A stretch of DNA of 62,263 nucleotides from Melioribacter sp051488665. Its GTDB lineage: Bacteria > Bacteroidota > Ignavibacteria > Ignavibacteriales > Melioribacteraceae. Position 1 is the first letter of the stretch. Each line of letters starts with the position of its first letter. Position numbers and translations under genes: made by a program. The stretch is taken from positions 1 through 62,263 of the forward strand of contig NZ_JBPSEG010000015.1 in NCBI RefSeq assembly GCF_051488665.1. Direction: 5' to 3'. The notes below the pieces were generated by a model, which made no database searches, was not told the origin of the DNA, and saw nothing but the letters and a program-made list of their open reading frames with translations. Below, piece after piece: positions 53,654-61,663 of the stretch.

Positions 53654-54136
53654 TCAATACGCCACGCCGATAAACTGATTTTCAGCTTTTATCAGAAACT
53701 GATTTCCATCCAAGAAAACCAGAACCGCTACAGTTACGGATTGATTTTCCCAACCTGAAGGTCCGCTGCGACCAATTTTTTCGAATTTATAGGGATAATT
53801 GTTCGGGTAATCCTCGTCGACTGTAAATCCGGAAAAAACCTCTCCGTTCCTGATTAAGTAGTAGGCTTCGATGTCGATCTTGAAATCGATATCGGAGGAA
53901 TCGGCGGTAAAGATTGTAAAGAGAGCTCCGAATCGGGGCCCCGTTTCAGGTATTGTCGGCATTTTATCGTACCAGATGTCGGCTTTTAATACGAGGCGTT
54001 TGTTTTTGTAGACCAGAGTGTCGGGCGTAGCCAACAGAGCCGAAAGCGGAAATTCCGGCGGTTTTTTTTCGCCTTCCTCGCATGCAAGCGCAAGAATAAA
54101 AACGGTCAGCAGTAATGAGACTGTTAATTTTTTCAT
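53654..54136 (-). CDS. Lipoprotein, function unknown
   Basis: A 160-residue exported lipoprotein (signal with lipobox LALAC, Cys near residue 19), then a short beta-rich domain without a recognised family. Its start codon overlaps the stop of the MBL hydrolase by 4 bases (ATGA), so the two are co-translated and probably work in the same compartment. Confidence 0.65.
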   Translation of the reverse strand: MKKLTVSLLLTVFILALACEEGEKKPPEFPLSALLATPDTLVYKNKRLVLKADIWYDKMPTIPETGPRFGALFTIFTADSSDIDFKIDIEAYYLIRNGEVFSGFTVDEDYPNNYPYKFEKIGRSGPSGWENQSVTVAVLVFLDGNQFLIKAENQFIGVAY

Positions 54137-55041
54137 TTTGTTTGCGTCAGTTCTTCATATGCCCGCTCGAGATTCATTTTTCGCGCGCCGTTCCAGTGCT
54201 CTTTTATAAATCCGAAACCGGGTATTTCCGGAGCCGCCGTTATTTCTTCTTTCGATTTGCCTTTTTGAATTTGACCGTCTACAAATTCGAGCAGAGCCGT
54301 AAGATAGTTTTTCATCTGTATCAGGCTTTCTTTGTTGCCGGTTACGTTCTCGTCGCTGTCGGCATGTCCGAAAATGAATACAGTCTTGTCGTCGAAATGC
54401 GCAAGCGACTTATCGATAAATTTAATCCAGTCGTGAAGATTAGATCCGCCCGGGAAATCGATATACGGATAAACGTTGTTGAAGACGATATCGCCCATAT
54501 GAACGATATTTGAATTCACGAACCGCACGGCAATATCGCCTGCTGTATGAGCCGGATTGAAGTGGACGGCGTCTATTTTTTCATTTCCCAGATCGACGCT
54601 CCATTCCTTTTCGAATACGATGTCCGCATAAGCCTGCGGAACCTCTCCGCCGCCGTAAAACTTTTCCTGCATTTCACGGCATTTTTCGTGTCCCACTATT
54701 TTATCCGTATATTCTCTCAGAAAGTGATTGCCTCCGGTGTGGTCCCTGTGGTGATGAGTATTAATAAGAAAGTTGATTCGTCTGTCGGTCTTCTTTTTCA
54801 AACCGTTATAAAAATTGCGGACGGAGTCGTCCATCTGAGAGTCGATAACTGTAACAGCGTCGTCGTTTACATACCAGAGAATTGTGCCGCCTTTTTCGGT
54901 ATAAATTCCGATGCGGTCGTTGAGATTTCTGAATCCGGAAATTTCCTGCGCCGCTTTTGCAAAGAAATTTCTGCCTTCGAGCAAAATCCCGCCTGTTATC
55001 AAAAGAGAAGTTTTTATAAAGTTTTTGCGCGTTGTTTTCAT
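54133..55041 (-). CDS. Exported metallo-beta-lactamase-fold hydrolase
   Basis: A 302-residue MBL-fold enzyme. The zinc signature is NTHHHRDHTGGN (about 100-110), with later ligands His in HFNPAHTAGD (about 175) and HADSDEN (about 248). The N-terminus RKNFIKTSLLITGGILL is signal-like, with a twin-basic element reminiscent of a Tat signal (though only one Arg). Relatives include quinoprotein-relay and hydroxyacylglutathione-hydrolase-like proteins; substrate unknown. The start is the ATG at 55041 (AGGGCG upstream) rather than the one 36 bases before. Confidence 0.78.
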   Translation of the reverse strand: MKTTRKNFIKTSLLITGGILLEGRNFFAKAAQEISGFRNLNDRIGIYTEKGGTILWYVNDDAVTVIDSQMDDSVRNFYNGLKKKTDRRINFLINTHHHRDHTGGNHFLREYTDKIVGHEKCREMQEKFYGGGEVPQAYADIVFEKEWSVDLGNEKIDAVHFNPAHTAGDIAVRFVNSNIVHMGDIVFNNVYPYIDFPGGSNLHDWIKFIDKSLAHFDDKTVFIFGHADSDENVTGNKESLIQMKNYLTALLEFVDGQIQKGKSKEEITAAPEIPGFGFIKEHWNGARKMNLERAYEELTQTK

Positions 55042-55133
55042 GTTCGCCCTTTGGTTTGTTTGTATGTGAAAACGCAAACCGGCTTCATAAAGTTTAATTC
55101 ATTTTGCGAAGTGATTATTCTTTTTCTTAATTA

Positions 55134-56123
55134 TCAGTAATCTTTCAGTTTTTCGAGATTTTTTCTTTCGCCGATTGCAATCAGAGTATATCCTTCTTCG
55201 ATAATAGCGTCGCCTTTCGGATTATAAATAAAAGCGCCTTTTTCATTGTTCTGAATGGAAACTATAATAGCGTTGAATTCGGTTCTAATCGGCAGTTCGG
55301 AAAGCTTTTTCTTGTGCATTTTAGAGCCTTTTTTAACTACAAACTCTTCGATTTGAAGGTCGAGATTTTTATTTGCCGAGACGATTTCGATAAAATCCGC
55401 CACGCCGGGTCGAAGCAACAGCGAAGCCATTCTTACGCCGCCGAGTTCATACGGATTGATAACACGGTCGGCGCCGGCTTTAATCAATTTCGGATGAGTT
55501 TCTTCCTCGATAGCGCGCGCCACAACGAATATGTCGGGATTCAACGACTTTGCGGTCAAAGTAGTAAAGACGTTTTCCGGATCGGTCGGCAGTACGGCAA
55601 CGAGCCCTTTTGCTTTTTTAATGCCGACTCGTTCCAGAGTTTCGTCCTGGGACGCGTCGCCGGTATCGTATAAATAGCCGGCGGCTTCTAATTTCGGGTG
55701 ATTGGCTTTATTGTTTTCGATTACCACAAAATCGGCTCCTGCATGAACCAGTTCCTCGCAAATATGCGTTCCCATTCTGCCGTAACCGCACACGATATAG
55801 TGATTCTCGAGTTTTCGTATTCTGTTTTCCATTCTCTTTCTCTTGAATATTTTACTTTCTATAAGGATTTGGATTCCCACGCCGGCTACGTAAAGCACAA
55901 CGGCAAAACTTGAGGCGAGGAGAAAAATCGTAAAGAGTTCGCCTCCTTTCGACAGCGGATGCACTTCCTTGAAGCCGGTTGTTGTGATGGTTATTATTAC
56001 CATATAAAGCGAGTCGATAAAACTCCAGCCTTCGATTACAATATATCCGAAAGTGCCGATGCAGATAATTGCAAAGAGCAAATAGAGAGCGCTGATAAGA
56101 GGTTTAACCGGGGATTCCGTCAT
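55134..56123 (-). CDS. Two-helix K+ channel with RCK (TrkA) domains
   Basis: A 329-residue MthK-like ion channel. First helix about 10-30, a pore loop YMVIITITTTGFKEVHPLS (about 39-57), second helix about 62-88, then RCK-N (VCGYGRMGTHICEEL, NAD/ligand-binding GxGxxG, about 110) and RCK-C (about 240-329). The selectivity filter reads TTTGFKE instead of the common TVGFGE/TVGYGD. The Thr and Gly-Phe remain, but the last Gly is Lys, so selectivity may be altered. Overlaps the mechanosensitive-channel gene by 4 bases. Confidence 0.83.
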   Translation of the reverse strand: MTESPVKPLISALYLLFAIICIGTFGYIVIEGWSFIDSLYMVIITITTTGFKEVHPLSKGGELFTIFLLASSFAVVLYVAGVGIQILIESKIFKRKRMENRIRKLENHYIVCGYGRMGTHICEELVHAGADFVVIENNKANHPKLEAAGYLYDTGDASQDETLERVGIKKAKGLVAVLPTDPENVFTTLTAKSLNPDIFVVARAIEEETHPKLIKAGADRVINPYELGGVRMASLLLRPGVADFIEIVSANKNLDLQIEEFVVKKGSKMHKKKLSELPIRTEFNAIIVSIQNNEKGAFIYNPKGDAIIEEGYTLIAIGERKNLEKLKDY

Positions 56124-56785
56124 TGTTTTTCAAAATTTTTTTCGTTTTGATCTATAAATTCTCCGAGTATCGATTTTTTTGCCGCCAGCGCAAGTATTAC
56201 GAAAATAATTCCGAGCGTAATCATAATTATAGTATATCCGATAATCACTATCTGCGTGGCGATGTCGATTTCCACAAGAGCCATAGCAGCAAAAAAGAGG
56301 ACGATTATAAATTTAGTCATACGCGATATTAACGAATAATGATGAATATTTTCTTTCAACAAACTGTTATAAACGGCAGTGGATACTCTTCCTGCAATTA
56401 TCCATCCGGCTCCGAATATAATAAAAGCGACGAATAGTTTCGGTATAAAAATTACGCTTTGCTGAATCAGGTTCGACAACACCGTTAGTTTCATAGCGTC
56501 GAGCGCTGAATTCAGGAAAATCAAAAATACTATAAAGAAAATTACATTGCCGATAAAATTAAAAACGGCGTACCGGATGTCGGCTTTCGAAAGAGCCCGC
56601 CGCCATTGCATTCTTACGAATAATCTTTCGAATCGCAATACAACAAGAAGTTGAACGGTCAATCTTTTGGCGAGCCACCCGATGAACCACCCGACTATTA
56701 ATAAAATTACGCCGCCGAGAAGGCTCGGAAGATATCCGATAATTTGTTTGCCGAGATCGAGAAAAGGACTGTCAATTCTTTCCAT
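56120..56785 (-). CDS. Small-conductance mechanosensitive channel-like protein (TM-helix family)
   Basis: A 221-residue membrane protein with about five hydrophobic segments. The first (IIGYLPSLLGGVILLIVGWFIGWL) is the conserved TM helix of the family PF05552 found alone or in MscS relatives; a second copy occurs at about 108-140. It lacks the MscS beta-domain, so it may form a pore only as a partner or be a simple osmotic channel. It overlaps both its neighbours (14 bases with the permease, 4 with the K+ channel), so the three genes are one operon. Confidence 0.77.
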   Translation of the reverse strand: MERIDSPFLDLGKQIIGYLPSLLGGVILLIVGWFIGWLAKRLTVQLLVVLRFERLFVRMQWRRALSKADIRYAVFNFIGNVIFFIVFLIFLNSALDAMKLTVLSNLIQQSVIFIPKLFVAFIIFGAGWIIAGRVSTAVYNSLLKENIHHYSLISRMTKFIIVLFFAAMALVEIDIATQIVIIGYTIIMITLGIIFVILALAAKKSILGEFIDQNEKNFEKQ

Positions 56786-59051
56786 TTATGACTCCTGATT
56801 CTTTTGGCGATTTTAACAACAGTTTCCAGAGGGGCTCTCTTTCTTCGTATTCTTTTACCCAGAGGACGGGGCAGGCGGCTTGTTCGGTAATATCCTGAGC
56901 CAGCGATTTGCCGAATAGCAGTTCGAGAAAGTCGCCCGTTTTGCCGCCCATCAAAATCAAATCCGCATTCTTCGATTCGTCTACGATTCCTTTTAAGATA
57001 TCCGTATTTCTAAGAATCTTTACTTCGGCTTGAATCGAATTTTCCTTCAAAATTTCGGATATTTTTTCTTCGCGTCTCTTTTGTTCCGAAACCGGGGTTT
57101 CGGGTTCGTACACAAGCAGTATTTCGATATCAGCTTTAAAATACTCGCTGAGAGCCGGAGCGATTTCCGTTGCAAGCATAGCATGGGCGTCGATTGTGAA
57201 GGGAAGGAGAATTTTTTTGATTTTTTCCTTCTCGATATTTCCGTGCAGAACGGCTACTTCGCCCGGAAATTTTTGGATTACGCTGTCGATTATCGACGAA
57301 AAAAACCGCTCGAAAAAGTCGGGATTTTTTGCCCTTCCCAGTATTATGAAATTGCACTCTTCTTCTTCGGCGGTACTGATTATTCCCTGCGAAATCCGGT
57401 GAGATACGTTGAGTATCGAGCGCGTGGGAATATTTTCTTTGAGTGTAATTTCATTTGCCCGGTCGAACAGCGGTTTGGCTCTTTGAATGTCGGTCAATTC
57501 CGAAACGAGAGGATTGCCTTCGCGGACTTCGGTAACGTGCAAAAGCAAAATTTGAGCGTTCGATTTCTTTGCAACTGCAGAGGCAATGTGAGTTAAACTC
57601 GTAACGTTGTTTATGTTGGCTAACGGCAGCAGTATTCTGTATTCTTTCCGTTCGAGCCTTTCGAGCGAACGGACTTTCCGGACGTGTTCCACTTCGCGAT
57701 GAGCCGCATAAAATTTATATACGAACAGTCCTGCCGATATCCAAACTGCGGTTACGATCCAGGCGGTCGGACTGTAATTGAACATATAAAGAGCCAGGAA
57801 AAGGAGCGACAAAATTCCCAGAATCGACAGATAAGGAAAAAGGGGAGTAAAGAATCCGCGGTCGAGGTCGGGTCTTTTTTTACGCAGACGAATCAAGGTT
57901 ATGTTTACCTGAAGGAACAACAGAAGGAACATAATATCTGCGGCGCTTGCCACGTCTTCTATCGGCAGCGACACCGCCATCAGTACTACGATGAAAAGAG
58001 AAATGAGGATCGAAAGGTGCGGCGTAAAATTTTTCTTATGAACTTTTCCGAAAAAGGTAGGAAAGTTTCTGTCCCTTCCCATAGCAAAAGCCACGCGGGA
58101 CGAAGAATAGATCGTGGCGTTTAAAGCCGACATTGTCGAAATAATACCGCCGATTAAAAGCATAATGCCGCCGCCAGTAAAAAACGATTTTGCCACTTCG
58201 ACTAACGCCGTCTCTTTGTGCGAAGCCAGATAATCCCACGGCGTAGTATCGCCGGGAGGAATCACCGATCCGAGAGCGGTAAAAGCTATCAACAAATAAA
58301 TCGGCACAACTATAGCTAACGAAAGAAAGACTGCGCGCGGTATATTCCTTTTCGGATTTTTAATCTCTTCCGAGCATTGAGAAATTACCTCGAAGCCCTG
58401 GAACGCTATAAACGTAAGTCCCATCGCTTTGAAGACGCCGCCCCAGCCGTGCGGGAAGAAGTTCGAAAATGCCGACTGCCAGTCCGGTCGTTTAAAAACA
58501 AAATTGAGTCCGAATCCGATAAAAACAAGGAGAATTACAATTTTGGCGATTGTAACCAGATTGCCTACTTTTCCCGTTTCGGATGCGCCTTTGAAATTGA
58601 TATAAGCAAATAAAATTGCCGTAACGGCGGCGAGTATTTTTTGAGGTGACAAAAATCCCCAATGGGGCATTGCAATATTAAACTCGTGAATGACAAGTTC
58701 GAAGTAAGCTCCGAAGCCGAGCGCATAGAGACTACAGGCGACCGCATGAGCAAACCAGCTCATCCAGCCTGAAATAAATCCGTTCCATTTAGGCAGTCCT
58801 TCTTTTACCCAGAGATAGCCTCCGCCGGCGTCGTGAAAACAGGAACCGAGCTCTGCGTATGAAAAAGCCGTCAAGAGCGCCACGAATCCGTTTAATGCAA
58901 ATGTAATTATTAAAGCGGGACCGGCGACCCCGGCTGCAATTCCGGTCAATACGAATATGCCCGCGCCGATCATTGCCCCAACGCCGATTAATGTGGCGTC
59001 CATAAGTTTCATCTCGCGGCTGAGATGAACTTCGGTGTCGAATTTCTTCAT
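56772..59051 (-). CDS. APC-family amino acid permease fused to two UspA domains
   Basis: A 759-residue protein. The first 440 residues form twelve membrane helices of an amino acid/polyamine/organocation carrier (GVGAMIGAGIFVLTG near 20 is the substrate-binding unwound helix; FIAFQGFEVISQ near 216). Two universal stress protein domains follow (about 470-605 and 610-745), with the ATP-type Gly-rich tail only in the second (LMGGKTGDFLELLFG). USP tails probably sense nucleotide or stress state. First gene of the osmotic/ion operon with the channels downstream. Cationic or neutral amino acids are likely substrates; not fixed. Confidence 0.87.
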   Translation of the reverse strand: MKKFDTEVHLSREMKLMDATLIGVGAMIGAGIFVLTGIAAGVAGPALIITFALNGFVALLTAFSYAELGSCFHDAGGGYLWVKEGLPKWNGFISGWMSWFAHAVACSLYALGFGAYFELVIHEFNIAMPHWGFLSPQKILAAVTAILFAYINFKGASETGKVGNLVTIAKIVILLVFIGFGLNFVFKRPDWQSAFSNFFPHGWGGVFKAMGLTFIAFQGFEVISQCSEEIKNPKRNIPRAVFLSLAIVVPIYLLIAFTALGSVIPPGDTTPWDYLASHKETALVEVAKSFFTGGGIMLLIGGIISTMSALNATIYSSSRVAFAMGRDRNFPTFFGKVHKKNFTPHLSILISLFIVVLMAVSLPIEDVASAADIMFLLLFLQVNITLIRLRKKRPDLDRGFFTPLFPYLSILGILSLLFLALYMFNYSPTAWIVTAVWISAGLFVYKFYAAHREVEHVRKVRSLERLERKEYRILLPLANINNVTSLTHIASAVAKKSNAQILLLHVTEVREGNPLVSELTDIQRAKPLFDRANEITLKENIPTRSILNVSHRISQGIISTAEEEECNFIILGRAKNPDFFERFFSSIIDSVIQKFPGEVAVLHGNIEKEKIKKILLPFTIDAHAMLATEIAPALSEYFKADIEILLVYEPETPVSEQKRREEKISEILKENSIQAEVKILRNTDILKGIVDESKNADLILMGGKTGDFLELLFGKSLAQDITEQAACPVLWVKEYEEREPLWKLLLKSPKESGVINGKN

Positions 59052-59381
59052 GAAAGCGTCTATTTATATTTTTTAATACTTTCGGCGGACACAGCCCTTA
59101 ATCAACACGGGAAATTCAGTACCGAAGGGAATATTTGTCGGGAGTTATTATAGCCATAAGGAATGAAAAGGTCAATGAGAAAGTTATAGATAAGTTTCAA
59201 GGTTTTGTTGATTGAATGGTTCCGGTTAAAATAAATTCATCTGTTTAAGTAGATTTTTCTTAGTGCGTTTATATTAAAATTATCTTTAAAACTTTATTGT
59301 GGCAGAAAAAGTCTAATTCATTTATTTTAATTATACAAGAGATATTTTTTATAGCACATTCTCTTCACGTATGGTAAAAAT
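59052..59381. other. Intergenic stretch, no gene seen
   Basis: 330 bp between the permease start and the end of the HD gene. It becomes more AT-rich rightwards, marking the transition into the AT-rich island. It should contain the permease promoter on the minus strand; no convincing terminator or repeat was found. Confidence 0.6.
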
Positions 59382-60839
59382 TTAGGGCTTCTTGTAATTA
59401 GAAAGAAAATCTTCAATTGCTGGTTTAAGAATTCTGTTTACCATCTGACGACAATTTCTATCAATAAAAAAACGAAGATAATATTTATAACCCAGGGGAT
59501 ATTCCCCATTACTTTGATGTGAAGACACAAGATGTAGTGGGAAACCAAGAAATTCCGCTAAGGATTTTGATTTATTTTTAGAATAATATACTTTGATCTT
59601 TTCTTGAACTGAAGAATCAAAAACGGAGGGTAATTCTTCTCTATTAATTAGAAAATCGAAATCCAAATTATGTTTATTATGTAATTTTTTTTGCAAATTT
59701 CTTAATTCAATATGTAGCTGATTAGAGCTTTGAATGAAAAATACAGAATCAGGATAATCAGAAGAAAGGTCAAAAACTAAAGACGGTTTATAAAGTTCAC
59801 GAGAAAAAAACTTGCGTATTCTATTTGAAGCATTAATTTTATGGGATGCGATAACTCTTAATATAGAATCATCTGTCCAAACCATAAATTTATTTATAAT
59901 ATCAGAGTTGTCAAGATCATAGGGACCATGAGTAATGGGAATAATATCTTGAAGCTTTTTAGGAGATCTATGAAAAGTTTCAAAACAAGTAGCTAATATA
60001 TCTATTAACATTGCATCAGTAATATTACGAATATGATGCTTATAGATATTTGCATGCATTTTATATCTTTGTAATCTTAGAGTCCAAGCTTCTAAAGCAC
60101 CCTTTTTAGTAACATGCAAGTTATAGCTGTCATTTGCTATGCATATATTACGCCACAAACGTTGAATATCATAAAAACCATAGTTGGTACCGCAATGATA
60201 CGAATCTCGGTAAATATAATCTCCTTTATCAGTATCAATAGGTCCATCAATGATTTTTCTTAAAACCATTTCAATGGGCTCAAGTTCTGATTGTACGGTA
60301 ATAAGCTTCTTGTTAAGAGCTTGTAAAGCTTTTCTTGCATACAGTTCGTTCGATTTCTTGGTTTGTGTAATAAGATAACGTGCTAATTTATAACCGACTT
60401 CTTCATGATCATAATTGTATTTCAATTTTGCATATTTGCATGCTTCTTCTAATGTATGGCTAAAGGGTGCATGTCCTACGTCGTGTAGTAAACCAGCTAA
60501 ACCAGCCGATAGAATAAAAGCTTTTTCTCTTTGTTGTCGGTTTCTTTTTTTAAAATCAGGGTCAGTACTAAAGTAAGAATGAATTAATTCCTTAGAATTT
60601 TGCAAAAGAGAAATCGCAGCGAGCATTGATAAAAACATCACACCAATACTATGTTCAAAACGAGAATGTTGTGCAGAGGGATAGACTAATTGTTCAAGAG
60701 GCAGTTGACTTATCCACCGAAGCCGTTGAAAAAGTTTGTGATCAATTATGGGAAGTAATTCTTTGGGAAACTCAATAAATGTGTAGATTGGATCCCGAAC
60801 AACTTTAGATTCAATTTGATAATTCGAGAGAAAGTACAT
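59382..60839 (-). CDS. HD-domain phosphohydrolase (dGTPase/YwfO/SAMHD1-like)
   Basis: A 485-residue protein with the metal-dependent HD fold used on nucleotides. The N-terminal part has RLRWISQLPLEQLVYPSAQHSRFEHSIGV (about 42-70, H...H), then the paired HD in GLLHDVGHAPFSHTLEE (about 115-130) and a later Asp in DTDKGDYIYRD (about 218). The order fits dNTP triphosphohydrolases and the Bacillus YwfO group. AT-rich codons unlike the neighbours to the left. Eight bases after the 172-aa gene. It could deplete dNTPs; whether in defence or housekeeping is inference. Confidence 0.85.
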   Translation of the reverse strand: MYFLSNYQIESKVVRDPIYTFIEFPKELLPIIDHKLFQRLRWISQLPLEQLVYPSAQHSRFEHSIGVMFLSMLAAISLLQNSKELIHSYFSTDPDFKKRNRQQREKAFILSAGLAGLLHDVGHAPFSHTLEEACKYAKLKYNYDHEEVGYKLARYLITQTKKSNELYARKALQALNKKLITVQSELEPIEMVLRKIIDGPIDTDKGDYIYRDSYHCGTNYGFYDIQRLWRNICIANDSYNLHVTKKGALEAWTLRLQRYKMHANIYKHHIRNITDAMLIDILATCFETFHRSPKKLQDIIPITHGPYDLDNSDIINKFMVWTDDSILRVIASHKINASNRIRKFFSRELYKPSLVFDLSSDYPDSVFFIQSSNQLHIELRNLQKKLHNKHNLDFDFLINREELPSVFDSSVQEKIKVYYSKNKSKSLAEFLGFPLHLVSSHQSNGEYPLGYKYYLRFFIDRNCRQMVNRILKPAIEDFLSNYKKP

Positions 60840-60847
60840 TAAGATAA

Positions 60848-61366
60848 CTAACTTTTTTTATCAAAAGAATCACTAAGATCTAATAAGTTCTTAATGTCAT
60901 TCTCTTTTAAGGAAGCTAAGTCTTTCCATCCTAACAATGAAGCTCGCTCCTTTAGAAAAGTAGGATCGCGGGACGTACCGTTGTTATTATGAACTAACAT
61001 ATTAATTTTTGCTAAGTATGAAATTTTTTCTGTCGAAGTAACATTATTTGTAAATAAAAAATTCAGAACATATTCAAATCTTTTTTTGTAAGGTTCTGAA
61101 AATGAAAAATTTTTATTTTCCAATGATTTAGAGAGCGTAAGAGATTTTTTATCAGAGGAATAAATTATATAATTAGAATAAATTAAAGAGTCGACCATTA
61201 ATTGAACCATTTCACTATAGGGGCCATATAAATAAGGAATATAGAACTTTCTTCTATGCTCTTCACTGAAGGTGAGATAAATTACTTTTTGGATTATAGT
61301 TTTTCCAATGTAAGTTTTTTTTTGATTAAATTCATTGACAATATTTAAAATATTGTTTGTTAACAT
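60848..61366 (-). CDS. YwgA/Panacea-like small protein, partner of the HD protein
   Basis: A 172-residue soluble protein of uncertain family. The opening (FNQKKTYIGKTIIQKVIYL) and the block YLYGPYSEMVQLMVDSLIY resemble the Panacea/DUF4065 and YwgA pattern, in which a helix ending in KL/YL is followed by a (Y/F)GPYS motif. In Bacillus, ywgA lies beside ywfO, an HD hydrolase gene, which parallels this pair. Panacea domains act as antitoxins or chaperone-linked factors. It is 8 bases upstream of the HD gene, so both come from one transcript. AT-rich like its partner. Family assignment is tentative. Confidence 0.6.
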   Translation of the reverse strand: MLTNNILNIVNEFNQKKTYIGKTIIQKVIYLTFSEEHRRKFYIPYLYGPYSEMVQLMVDSLIYSNYIIYSSDKKSLTLSKSLENKNFSFSEPYKKRFEYVLNFLFTNNVTSTEKISYLAKINMLVHNNNGTSRDPTFLKERASLLGWKDLASLKENDIKNLLDLSDSFDKKS

Positions 61367-61663
61367 ATATCAACCTTTTTTATTTTAGATAGGGGGTCGG
61401 TTAAGGCAGGGCAATATAAATTATTTAATTTTGTCACCTTTGTTCGTGATTTTTATCACGCTACATGTAAAATATAAAAAAAATCATAAAAAATATAGAA
61501 AAATGTAAAAAAATTAAAAAAATAATTTTATTAATAATAGTGATATCTAATAAAGGGGCATAAAGTCAAATGGGTGTGTAAATAATTTTGTGTAAATGGT
61601 TAATGAATAGCTTGAGGCTAAGCGGAGTGGAGTGTAACGGAACGAAGCTTAGTCTCGTGGAAA
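61367..61663. other. AT-rich spacer with hairpin next to the IS end
   Basis: 297 bp of very AT-rich DNA containing long A-runs (61470-61540) and, at 61614-61656, an imperfect inverted repeat with arms GAGGCTAAGC (61614-61623) and GCTTAGTCTC (61647-61656). The hairpin ends 7 bases before the IS boundary at 61664. No gene is visible. The promoter of the 172-aa/HD operon should lie close to 61380-61440, reading leftwards. Confidence 0.6.

Noticed and set aside
54547..55140. 197-residue plus-strand frame opposite the MBL hydrolase
   Set aside because: Antisense to a clear gene, no family features and no ribosome site; the same applies to other long antisense frames inside gyrA, gyrB, dnaA and the permease gene.
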